Below are positions 1 to 4,860 of a stretch of 8,168 bases of DNA, one piece after another. The notes below the pieces were generated by a model. That model was not told the origin of the DNA. It saw only the letters and a program-made list of their open reading frames with translations, and made no database searches. The stretch spans positions 1-8,168 of the forward strand of contig CAMDKB010000201.1 in the NCBI GenBank assembly GCA_945901195.1, given 5' to 3'. A program made the position numbers and the translations under genes. The number at the start of each line of letters is the position of its first letter. Position 1 is the stretch's first letter. The DNA comes from Rhizobium sp. Q54 (GTDB lineage: Bacteria; Pseudomonadota; Alphaproteobacteria; Rhizobiales; Beijerinckiaceae).

Positions 1-1
1 A

Positions 2-229
2 ATTGTAGAGGTCATCAAGAAATTTTATCCCGATCCCAGCGATCCCAGTGGCAAATTCGGGATGGTGGATTTCCGTGCCGTGAAGCCTTTCAAGACGCCG
101 GTCACACTGGACGCGATCAAGCAGGAATCAAAACTGGTCAAGATGGTTCTGGTCAATAATTCACGCCTGTCGGTGCAGCCGGTGGCGGCGGACGAGTGGA
201 AGCTGGTTTGCAAAATGGGCGGTCTTTAA
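2..229 (+). CDS. EVE-domain protein, C-terminal part (left-truncated)
   Basis: The gene enters from the left edge, and 75 C-terminal residues plus a TAA stop are visible. The family is a PUA-like fold (formerly DUF55, related to thymocyte nuclear protein 1) thought to bind modified nucleobases. The visible stretch has the family's typical C-terminal half: an EV-x-K-x-F-YPDP segment (residues 3-12 of the fragment), a V-D-F-R-A-V strand (22-27), the PVTLDAIK helix start (33-40), and the signature S-R-L-S-V-Q-P-V (54-61) followed by a D-E-W helix (64-66). Family members are usually about 135-155 aa, so roughly half is missing. A 9-bp tandem duplication (32-40 and 41-49) gives Asp-Pro-Ser twice after the YPDP region. 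The next gene starts 20 bp downstream on the same strand, so the two are probably co-transcribed. The family call is from memory of the motif, and the biological substrate is unknown. Confidence 0.88.
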   Translation: MVEVIKKFYPDPSDPSGKFGMVDFRAVKPFKTPVTLDAIKQESKLVKMVLVNNSRLSVQPVAADEWKLVCKMGGL

Positions 230-249
230 AATTTCGAGAGGCAGTTGAA

Positions 250-648
250 ATGACGGCAAATTATCTGGCCATTTTTGCAGCTGGGGTTGCCGCATTTGTA
301 TTTGGCGGTCTCTGGTACAGCCTGCTCGGCAAGCAATGGAGTGCGGCGCACGGCTGGGCGCCCGCTGAAAAGTCCACAATGCCCATAGCGCCCATGATCA
401 TATCGTTTGTCGCTGTGCTCGTGATGGCGTTCGTTCTCGCGGGAGTTCTTGCTCACGTTGCAAAAGACAACATCACCATCAAAGCTGGATTAATCACGGG
501 CGTTATCTGTTGGTTCGGCTTTGTGTTGACAACACTTGTAACAAACCATGCCTATGGCAAGGCCAAACCGCTCCTGACCGTCATTGATGCGGGACATTGG
601 CTCGGGGTTTTAATGTTGCAAGGATTATTGCTTGGGTGGCTTGGCTGA
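250..648 (+). CDS. DUF1761 family integral membrane protein
   Basis: A 132-aa, very hydrophobic protein with four predicted membrane helices at about residues 4-25, 46-70, 79-99 and 108-131. The G-G-L-W-Y-S-x-L-x-G-K-x-W motif in the first helix and following loop (residues 19-30) is the hallmark of DUF1761, a family of small bacterial membrane proteins of unknown function. The ATG at 250 is preferred to an in-frame ATG at 196 because it has a GAGAGG Shine-Dalgarno sequence (236-241) at 8-nt spacing. The upstream start would also overlap the end of the EVE gene and add 18 polar residues ahead of the first helix. Its TGA stop directly abuts the stop of the convergent mutT gene. Co-transcription with the EVE gene is likely from the 20-bp gap. 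No function can be assigned. Confidence 0.87.
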   Translation: MTANYLAIFAAGVAAFVFGGLWYSLLGKQWSAAHGWAPAEKSTMPIAPMIISFVAVLVMAFVLAGVLAHVAKDNITIKAGLITGVICWFGFVLTTLVTNHAYGKAKPLLTVIDAGHWLGVLMLQGLLLGWLG

Positions 649-658
649 TCAGCCAAGC
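639..658. repeat. 20-bp perfect palindrome at two convergent stop codons
   Basis: GCTTGGCTGATCAGCCAAGC is identical on both strands, with its centre between 648 and 649. It encodes the last residues (Leu-Gly-stop) of both the DUF1761 protein and MutT. In RNA from either strand it can fold into an 8-bp stem with a GAUC tetraloop. No T-run follows on either side, so it is not a canonical intrinsic terminator. It could still pause polymerase or protect the 3' ends of both convergent transcripts. The palindrome is seen directly; its role is inferred. Confidence 0.8.
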
Positions 659-1050
659 AGATCGATTAGTGCCGGGATTAATGGCGCATCTGCCGGCGGC
701 ATCGGGTAGTCGCGCAGGTTTTGGGCGCGCACCCATTTCAATTCCTGGCCTTCGCGCGAACTCACGATGCCTTCCCACCGCCTGCAAACATAAAGTGGCA
801 TAAGCAGATGAAAATCTTCATAGGCATATGACGCGAAGGCCAACGGCGCCAGGCAATCTTCTTTCACCCTGATGCCAAGTTCCTCGCTTAATTCGCGAAT
901 CAGGGAGGATTCAGGCCGCTCACCCGCGTCGATCTTTCCGCCTGGAAACTCCCAAAGGCCAGCCAGTTGTTTGCCCGGTGGACGTTGCGCAATCAAAATC
1001 CGGTTATCGGAATCAATGAGGGCGGCGGCGACGACGAGCAGGATTTTCAT
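649..1050 (-). CDS. mutT: MutT-type Nudix hydrolase (8-oxo-dGTP diphosphatase)
   Basis: A 133-aa protein of typical MutT length. A complete Nudix box GX5EX7REUXEEXGU is visible: G38, E44, R52-E53-L54, E56-E57, G59-I60. E53, E56 and E57 are the metal-binding glutamates. Ahead of it, residues 21-38 read AQRPPGKQLAGLWEFPGG, the substrate-side signature of the MutT/8-oxo-dGTPase branch. The expected role is hydrolysis of oxidised dGTP to the monophosphate in the cytoplasm, which prevents A:T to C:G transversions. The ATG at 1050 is preceded by a purine-rich AAAAGAG (1059-1065, minus strand), a moderate ribosome binding site at 8-nt spacing. It is the last gene of the minus-strand block, 43 bp after the lipoprotein gene. 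Linkage of mutT to argJ is common in alphaproteobacteria. The exact Nudix substrate cannot be proved from sequence alone. Confidence 0.93.
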   Translation of the reverse strand: MKILLVVAAALIDSDNRILIAQRPPGKQLAGLWEFPGGKIDAGERPESSLIRELSEELGIRVKEDCLAPLAFASYAYEDFHLLMPLYVCRRWEGIVSSREGQELKWVRAQNLRDYPMPPADAPLIPALIDLLG

Positions 1051-1093
1051 CTTTATGGCTCTTTTCTTGCCTTGAGCCAGACGATCTATCGGC

Positions 1094-1594
1094 TCATCTT
1101 CCCGATACGATGACCTTTACCGGCTCAGTTTCCTTACCGGTGATCGTGACGCGTTCGTAGACTGCTGCGCCAACGGTGAGAAAAGAGTTTTCGGGTTGCC
1201 ATGTCGCAGAAGTGGCAATGAAATATTCGCCCGGGCCGACCTTGTCAAAGCTGGAGCGCCCTGTTGATTCGGCCTTGGTTGAGCGCATGTATTTCTTGAA
1301 TTGCGCATCTGCATCATCCCAGGGCATGTATTTTGTCTGAATATATTTTCCCTTGCCGTAAACCTGAAAAAAGCGCTGTTCGGCATAGGGTGTCACGGGG
1401 ATCAGATAGGCATATTCGCCAGCCGCAAAGATGACCCTGCCGGTTTCAGCACGAAAAAAAGCATGGCCGTCAATTTTTGTGCCGCCAGGCTTGTTTATGA
1501 ATTCCGCAGCAGAAGGATCAAAGGCTACTGTCGGCGCACTTCTGCAGCCCGAAAAGAGAACGGAAGCCAACAAAATAAAGAATATAATACGCAT
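1094..1594 (-). CDS. Putative lipoprotein of unknown function
   Basis: A 166-aa product that I do not recognise. The N-terminus is a short signal sequence: M-R, then a hydrophobic stretch (residues 3-15) ending in L-F-S-G-C with Cys17 as the presumed lipidation site. Phe at -3 is atypical for a lipobox, so processing by signal peptidase II is likely but not certain. The mature part is rich in aromatic residues and predicted beta-strands. A V-G-P-G-E-Y-F-I-A-T-S segment (119-129), then G-A-A-V-Y-x-x-V-T-I-T (142-152) and a closing V-K-V-I-V-S-G (159-165), suggests a small beta-sandwich envelope protein. No convincing Shine-Dalgarno sequence precedes the ATG. A weak TTGATT / TAAATT promoter with a 16-bp spacer (1625-1652, minus strand) lies in the 83-bp gap after argJ, so the gene may have its own transcription as well as read-through. 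Confidence 0.7.
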   Translation of the reverse strand: MRIIFFILLASVLFSGCRSAPTVAFDPSAAEFINKPGGTKIDGHAFFRAETGRVIFAAGEYAYLIPVTPYAEQRFFQVYGKGKYIQTKYMPWDDADAQFKKYMRSTKAESTGRSSFDKVGPGEYFIATSATWQPENSFLTVGAAVYERVTITGKETEPVKVIVSGR

Positions 1595-1677
1595 AGGACA
1601 CCACTGGAAAAAACCAATACGTCCAATTTATCTTCAGCTCTGCAGGAATCAAGTGGAGAGTTTTATGACTGGCACGT

Positions 1678-2925
1678 TCAGCTTCGGTAGTCTCCATTGA
1701 TTGCAATATATTCCTTTGTCAGATCGCAAGTCCATACTTTAGCCTTTGCCTTGCCAACTCCAATATCGATGCGCAGTTCGATTTGGTCGCCTTTCATGTA
1801 ATCGGAGACCTTCTCCTCGTCGTAGGCCGGATCGCGCAGGCCCTTGTTGGCGACGCGGATATCGCCAAACCAGATCGCGAGTTTGTCCCTGTCCGCTTTT
1901 TCCCCGGCTTTGCCCACCGCCATAACCACGCGGCCCCAATTGGCGTCCTCGCCGGCAATGGCCGTTTTTACCAATGGTGAATTGGCGACTGAGAGCGCAA
2001 CCTTTTTGGCGGCTGCGGCCGATGCTGCGCCTTGTACCTCGATACCGACAAACTTGCGGCAGCCTTCTCCATCGCGAACGACCTGTTGGGCAAGATCAAG
2101 GAGCAATCCGTCGAGAGCGGCGCGAAAGCTCGCGAGCCGTTTGTCCTTCGGGTCTATGATCTTTGGCGCGCCGCGCCTGGCCGCCGCACCCGTCGCAAAC
2201 AGCATGAGTGTATCGGACGTCGAGGTGTCGCTGTCGACCGTGATGGAGTTAAAGCTGCCCTGAACGGACTTTGACAACATGGCCTGCAGGGCCACAGCTG
2301 CTATCGGCGCGTCTGTAAACACATAAGACAGCATGGTTGCCATATCCGGCGCAATCATACCGGCGCCTTTGGCCATACCTGCCAAAGTAACTTCTACGCC
2401 ACCGATTTCGGCGCGAGCCGTCGCTACTTTCGGAAAAGTATCGGTAGTCATTATGGCGCGGGCAGCCTCGAGCAGGCCATCGGGTGAGACTGAAGCTACA
2501 AGCCGGTCCATGACGCCATTGAACTTGCTGGCATCGAGTGGTTCGCCGATCACGCCGGTTGAAGCGAGAAATATTTCGCCGAGCGGCGCGCCCGTTGCCT
2601 TGGCGGTAATTTCCGCTGAGAATTTGGCCTGCTGCAAGCCGTTTTTTCCTGTGAAGGCGTTGGCGTTGCCCGAGTTCACAACAAGCGCGCGAGCTTTTCC
2701 GCCCTTGAGTTTGGACCGGCACCAGTCAACCGGGGCGGATGCGCATTTTGATCGGGTGAATACACCTGCGGCCTGTGTACCCTTGTCCATCAGCGCCAAC
2801 ATGAGGTCCGTGCGGCCCTTATATCGAATGCCTGCTTCCGCTGTCGCAAACTGCACGCCTTCAATGGGTGGCAGGTTGGGATAATTTTTGGGTGCGAGAG
2901 GGGAGATTGGGGCGGCCTTGGCCAT
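1678..2925 (-). CDS. argJ: Bifunctional ornithine acetyltransferase / N-acetylglutamate synthase ArgJ
   Basis: Moves the acetyl group from N-acetylornithine to glutamate, closing the cyclic arginine pathway. Many homologues also make N-acetylglutamate from acetyl-CoA. The 415-aa protein is full length for the family. Landmarks: VVNSGNANAFTG (residues 82-93); STGVIGEPL (122-130) with S122-T123-G124 at the expected oxyanion-hole position; KGAGMIAPDMATML (186-199), where the chain is expected to self-cleave before Thr197, the catalytic nucleophile, giving alpha and beta subunits; DSDTSTSDT (231-239); EDANWGR (326-332); and the C-terminal YIAINGDYRS. The ATG at 2925 is chosen because MAKAAPISPLAPK matches the usual alphaproteobacterial N-terminus. 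An upstream GTG (3033) would add 36 atypical residues and overlap the DUF1499 gene. No strong ribosome binding site is visible. Whether it has synthase activity cannot be read from the sequence. Confidence 0.97.
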   Translation of the reverse strand: MAKAAPISPLAPKNYPNLPPIEGVQFATAEAGIRYKGRTDLMLALMDKGTQAAGVFTRSKCASAPVDWCRSKLKGGKARALVVNSGNANAFTGKNGLQQAKFSAEITAKATGAPLGEIFLASTGVIGEPLDASKFNGVMDRLVASVSPDGLLEAARAIMTTDTFPKVATARAEIGGVEVTLAGMAKGAGMIAPDMATMLSYVFTDAPIAAVALQAMLSKSVQGSFNSITVDSDTSTSDTLMLFATGAAARRGAPKIIDPKDKRLASFRAALDGLLLDLAQQVVRDGEGCRKFVGIEVQGAASAAAAKKVALSVANSPLVKTAIAGEDANWGRVVMAVGKAGEKADRDKLAIWFGDIRVANKGLRDPAYDEEKVSDYMKGDQIELRIDIGVGKAKAKVWTCDLTKEYIAINGDYRS

Positions 2926-3002
2926 TTTTTCGTGTCCGGCTTTTGTGGAAATGTTGCCTGCTTCAATCGGTCGTGCGCCGGATTTCGTCAAGTGGCAGAA
3001 TT

Positions 3003-3554
3003 TCAATTGCCTACTGGGAGACGTTTTAGCCACCGCTCAACACGGGCCCGGTTCACGCCAAAATCCTTGCGACCGACCACACTGCGCGACCAGAGTGCGA
3101 TCGTCGAGAAATTGGGACCACGGGGTATGATTTCTACCGCGATCAAATCCGGGAACCGGAACAGCGCGGAAACCTGCTGTAATTCGGTCTTGTAACTGCC
3201 GGTGCTCGTGGCCGATTCCGATTTCAGCTGTACTGTGCGGGGTTCGGCAAGGGCGATGGCAACGATGTCGCCGTATAATTTGGACGCAGGGACCGGATAA
3301 GCTGGCGGGTCAATATCCTGCAAGTTCCTGCATAATTCTGCGGGGCATACCAATGCATCGTTGCCGGTCACGCGCCGTTCAATGCGTTCGAATCCCTGGA
3401 AATCAGTCACGTCTGGATGCAGCCCGCCAACTGACGCCGCCTTGATCCAAAAGTTTCCAGGGGCGATCGAATGGTCATATCGGCTCATGAACAGCGCCCC
3501 AATTGCGATACTCGCGAAGACGGTCAGAAACGCCAATTTGCGCGAAACTCTCAA
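3003..3554 (-). CDS. DUF1499 family protein with N-terminal membrane anchor
   Basis: A 183-aa protein with one N-terminal hydrophobic segment (about residues 6-23), either a membrane anchor or an uncleaved signal, followed by a soluble domain. The domain runs from T-G-N-D-A-L-V-C-P-A-E-L-C (63-75), with Cys70 and Cys75, to the family signature WSRSVVGRKDFGVNRARVE (155-173), which matches the DUF1499 consensus S-R-x-G-x-x-D-x-G-V-N-R-x-R. The function is unknown. The start is a TTG at 3554, since no in-frame ATG lies before residue 23; a weak AGGGAC precedes it. It begins 14 bp after the ppiC stop and ends 77 bp before argJ on the same strand, consistent with a shared transcript. A start inside or after the hydrophobic segment would remove the anchor and seems less likely. 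Confidence 0.83.
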   Translation of the reverse strand: MRVSRKLAFLTVFASIAIGALFMSRYDHSIAPGNFWIKAASVGGLHPDVTDFQGFERIERRVTGNDALVCPAELCRNLQDIDPPAYPVPASKLYGDIVAIALAEPRTVQLKSESATSTGSYKTELQQVSALFRFPDLIAVEIIPRGPNFSTIALWSRSVVGRKDFGVNRARVERWLKRLPVGN

Positions 3555-3568
3555 TCGATTTTCTGTCC

Positions 3569-4420
3569 CTACTTGGCTCCAGTTAGCGCAGGCCGGTTCA
3601 ACGCAGGTTCCACGGGCTGAAACTGCTCGATTTTAGCATTCCCGCGCAGGGACTGAATCGCTTCGGCATGCGACTTGCGCGTAATGAATTGCTCCACCTG
3701 GCCGCGAACATCGGCAAGTGGCGGGAATTCCTGCGTACGGTGATCTTCCACCTTGATAATGTGCCAGCCAAAGCGGCTCTTTACCGGTTCTGTAATTTGG
3801 CCAGGAGTTGTTTTGAAGGCCAGATCGGCGAACTCCGGCACCATTTTTTCTTTGGTAAACCAGCCTAGCTCTCCGCCTGGTGAGCCCGGGTCTTTTGAAA
3901 TCTCGGTCGCGACTTTTGCAAAATCTTCGCCACCGCGGACACGTTTGAGGGCTTCTGTTGCCTGTTCTTCAGATTCAACCAGAATATGGCTCGCTTTCAC
4001 CTCGGTCTGGGACCCTTGCGAAGTCGCGGCCTCATTATACACCCGGTTGATTTCGGTTTCGGTCACCGCCTTGGTGCGGATTGTGTCCAACAAGGCCTGC
4101 ATACGGGCCTTTTCCAGAAAATAGGTCATTTTCCGCTCAAAATCCGGGCCTTTGTCGAGCTTGTCTGCAGCGGCCTTGCGGGCGGTCAGTTTCAGATCAA
4201 TCAGATAATTAAAGATATATTCCCGTTTTTGGCTGGGGTTCATTTGAGGGGGCAGGGTTGGTCCCAGATCTTCAAAAGCGATCGCCGCATCGTCCTCGGT
4301 GATTTCGATTCCGTCGACTTTGGCGATGGTTTGCGCCCAACTGGCGCCGGAGACCAATGAAGCTACCAGAGCGCATGCCAGACCTGTGGCCGCACGGCGG
4401 CAAGTTGTTTTCCCGAACAT
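3569..4420 (-). CDS. Exported parvulin-type peptidyl-prolyl isomerase (PpiC/SurA-like)
   Basis: A 283-aa protein. A signal peptide is clear: basic start (K4, R8, R9), hydrophobic core (about 12-24), and an A-S-W-A | Q cleavage site after residue 29. A helical SurA/PrsA-type N-terminal segment follows (about 31-135). A parvulin domain spans about 141-227: V-K-A-S-H-I-L-V (141-148), D-F-A-K-V-A-T-E-I-S-K-D (167-177), G-G-E-L-G-W-F (182-188), M-V-P-E-F (193-197) and R-F-G-W-H-I-I-K-V (216-224). It should catalyse proline isomerisation and assist folding of exported proteins in the periplasm. The ATG at 4420 is chosen over an ORF start at 4585 because AGGAG (4427-4431, minus strand) sits 6 nt upstream and the signal peptide begins exactly there. 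It is the first gene of the minus-strand block and divergent from secA, a known alphaproteobacterial arrangement. It could be annotated ppiC, prsA or surA-like. Confidence 0.93.
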   Translation of the reverse strand: MFGKTTCRRAATGLACALVASLVSGASWAQTIAKVDGIEITEDDAAIAFEDLGPTLPPQMNPSQKREYIFNYLIDLKLTARKAAADKLDKGPDFERKMTYFLEKARMQALLDTIRTKAVTETEINRVYNEAATSQGSQTEVKASHILVESEEQATEALKRVRGGEDFAKVATEISKDPGSPGGELGWFTKEKMVPEFADLAFKTTPGQITEPVKSRFGWHIIKVEDHRTQEFPPLADVRGQVEQFITRKSHAEAIQSLRGNAKIEQFQPVEPALNRPALTGAK

Positions 4421-4460
4421 GGGAGGCTCCTGAAGTGGGGCGGGCAAATAGGTGCTGCGC

Positions 4461-4490
4461 CTTGTCCTATAATTCGAGCTGTCAGACAAG
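4461..4490. repeat. Inverted repeat CTTGTC-N18-GACAAG around a TATAAT
   Basis: Six-base arms CTTGTC (4461-4466) and GACAAG (4485-4490) are perfect inverted repeats flanking 18 bp that include TATAAT (4468-4473, plus strand). The layout could be an operator over a promoter in the divergent region. However, arms of this length arise by chance, and no matching -35 box was found 17 bp upstream of the TATAAT. Confidence 0.3.
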
Positions 4491-4565
4491 CGGGGCCAAC
4501 GCACACAATCGAGTGAACCAAATACCCAGCGCGGGTGGAATTGGCGCGATGAGCGGGGTGTTTCG

Positions 4566-4594
4566 TTGACAATCAAGCCCTCCAATCATATCTC
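4566..4594 (+). promoter_or_regulatory. Candidate secA promoter
   Basis: An exact TTGACA -35 box (4566-4571) is followed after 17 bp by TATCTC (4589-4594), which matches only the first three bases of the TATAAT consensus. Alphaproteobacterial housekeeping promoters often keep TTGAC strongly and the -10 box loosely, so this is the best plus-strand candidate. Transcription from here would give a leader of about 260 nt upstream of secA, including all the stem-loops described below. It is supported only by pattern matching. Confidence 0.35.
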
Positions 4595-4698
4595 TCAGCC
4601 GTTCCATTATAACGGTGGCAGCAGGGAAATTCTGGGCCGGTCAGCCTTGAGCATGTGTTTTGGGCGGGCAGGTCTGTTGGTCGCGTCTGACGAGCTGT

Positions 4699-4728
4699 TA
4701 ACACAAGAGTTGTATGGAACTCCTGTTA
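4699..4728 (+). promoter_or_regulatory. Potential leader stem-loop 1 (interrupted)
   Basis: An outer stem TAACA (4699-4703) / TGTTA (4724-4728) and an inner stem GAGTT (4707-4711) / AACTC (4718-4722) are separated by a small asymmetric internal loop (CAA against C) and capped by GTATGG. There are ten pairs in all. It is the first of four potential hairpins ahead of secA. It is A/U-rich and would be marginal alone. Confidence 0.3.
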
Positions 4729-4744
4729 CGCGCTGGTCGCGCCC

Positions 4745-4760
4745 TGTGCGATCACGCACA
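4745..4760 (+). promoter_or_regulatory. Potential leader stem-loop 2
   Basis: TGTGCG (4745-4750) and CGCACA (4755-4760) form a perfect 6-bp stem with an ATCA tetraloop. There is no T-run after it, so it is not an intrinsic terminator. It is more likely part of a structured leader or a small operator. Confidence 0.35.
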
Positions 4761-4786
4761 CCGGGATATAACCCCTCGCGCGACAA

Positions 4787-4802
4787 GCCAGTCTTTGCTG
4801 GC
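4787..4802 (+). promoter_or_regulatory. Leader stem-loop 3, first copy of the GTCTTT hairpin
   Basis: GCCAGTCTTTGCTGGC folds as GCCAG / CTGGC, with an additional T-G wobble closing a CTTT tetraloop. It is a 13-of-16 match to the hairpin 41 bp downstream. All three differences preserve pairing: A-T becomes G-C, and T-G becomes T-A. This stem also has an alternative partner, because GCTGGC (4797-4802) can pair with GCCGGT (4828-4833) of the next hairpin, so the two hairpins could rearrange. Confidence 0.5.
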
Positions 4803-4826
4803 GCCCGTTGCGCTACCACCCTGGCA

Positions 4827-4844
4827 TGCCGGTCTTTACCGGCA
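4827..4844 (+). promoter_or_regulatory. Leader stem-loop 4, second copy of the GTCTTT hairpin, beside the secA ribosome binding site
   Basis: TGCCGGT (4827-4833) and ACCGGCA (4838-4844) make a perfect, G/C-rich 7-bp stem with a CTTT tetraloop. The 3' arm ends one base before AAGGA (4846-4850), so the fold or a bound protein could control ribosome access to secA. The centre-to-centre distance to the first copy is 41 bp, about four helical turns, so a double DNA operator is an equally open reading. No T-run follows. Confidence 0.55.
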
Positions 4845-4845
4845 G

Positions 4846-4850
4846 AAGGA
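4846..4850 (+). promoter_or_regulatory. secA ribosome binding site
   Basis: AAGGA ends 10 nt before the ATG at 4861, a slightly long but workable spacing, and supports that start over the in-frame ATG at 4714. The final A of AAGGA also begins an ATG (4850) that opens a three-codon frame (Met-Thr-Tyr) whose TGA (4859-4861) overlaps the secA ATG by one base. Confidence 0.65.
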
Positions 4851-4860
4851 TGACATACTG

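Larger units (their letters stand above)
4421..4860. other. Divergent intergenic region and secA 5' leader
   Basis: These 440 bp separate the ppiC start (minus) from the secA start (plus) and should hold promoters for both. On the plus strand there is an exact TTGACA (4566-4571), an exact TATAAT (4468-4473) without a good -35 partner, four potential stem-loops between 4699 and 4844, and the secA ribosome binding site at 4846-4850. On the minus strand only the ppiC ribosome binding site (4427-4431) is clear; I could not define its promoter. Open frames crossing the region have no convincing ribosome binding site and are not called as genes. Confidence 0.75.

Noticed and set aside
1595..1677. 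Possible intrinsic terminator between argJ and the lipoprotein gene
   Set aside because: A TTTTTT run is present on the minus strand, but no adequate stem precedes it.
1301..1690. Plus-strand frames of 89-129 codons over the lipoprotein gene
   Set aside because: They are antisense shadows, with no ribosome binding site and no family resemblance.
2249..2884. Long frames of 157-183 codons on both strands over argJ
   Set aside because: They are shadows of a gene identified with near certainty, and their Ser/Arg/Pro-rich translations are typical of off-frame reading.
2926..3033. 36-residue N-terminal extension of ArgJ from a GTG at 3033
   Set aside because: It would overlap the end of the DUF1499 gene and adds residues not typical of ArgJ. 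MAKAAPISPLAPK at 2925 is the usual start.
3882..3897. Third copy of the GTCTTT hairpin within the isomerase gene, and a GGTCTTTA at 221-228
   Set aside because: Only the core bases match. Neither has self-complementary arms, so both are treated as chance.
4421..4585. 55-residue extension of the isomerase to 4585
   Set aside because: It would bury the signal peptide internally. AGGAG with 6-nt spacing precedes the ATG at 4420.
4714..4860. In-frame 49-residue N-terminal extension of SecA from an ATG at 4714
   Set aside because: There is no ribosome binding site there, the ATG sits in a potential hairpin loop, and the residues are Arg/His-rich and unlike SecA. The start at 4861 matches the family N-terminus and has AAGGA upstream.
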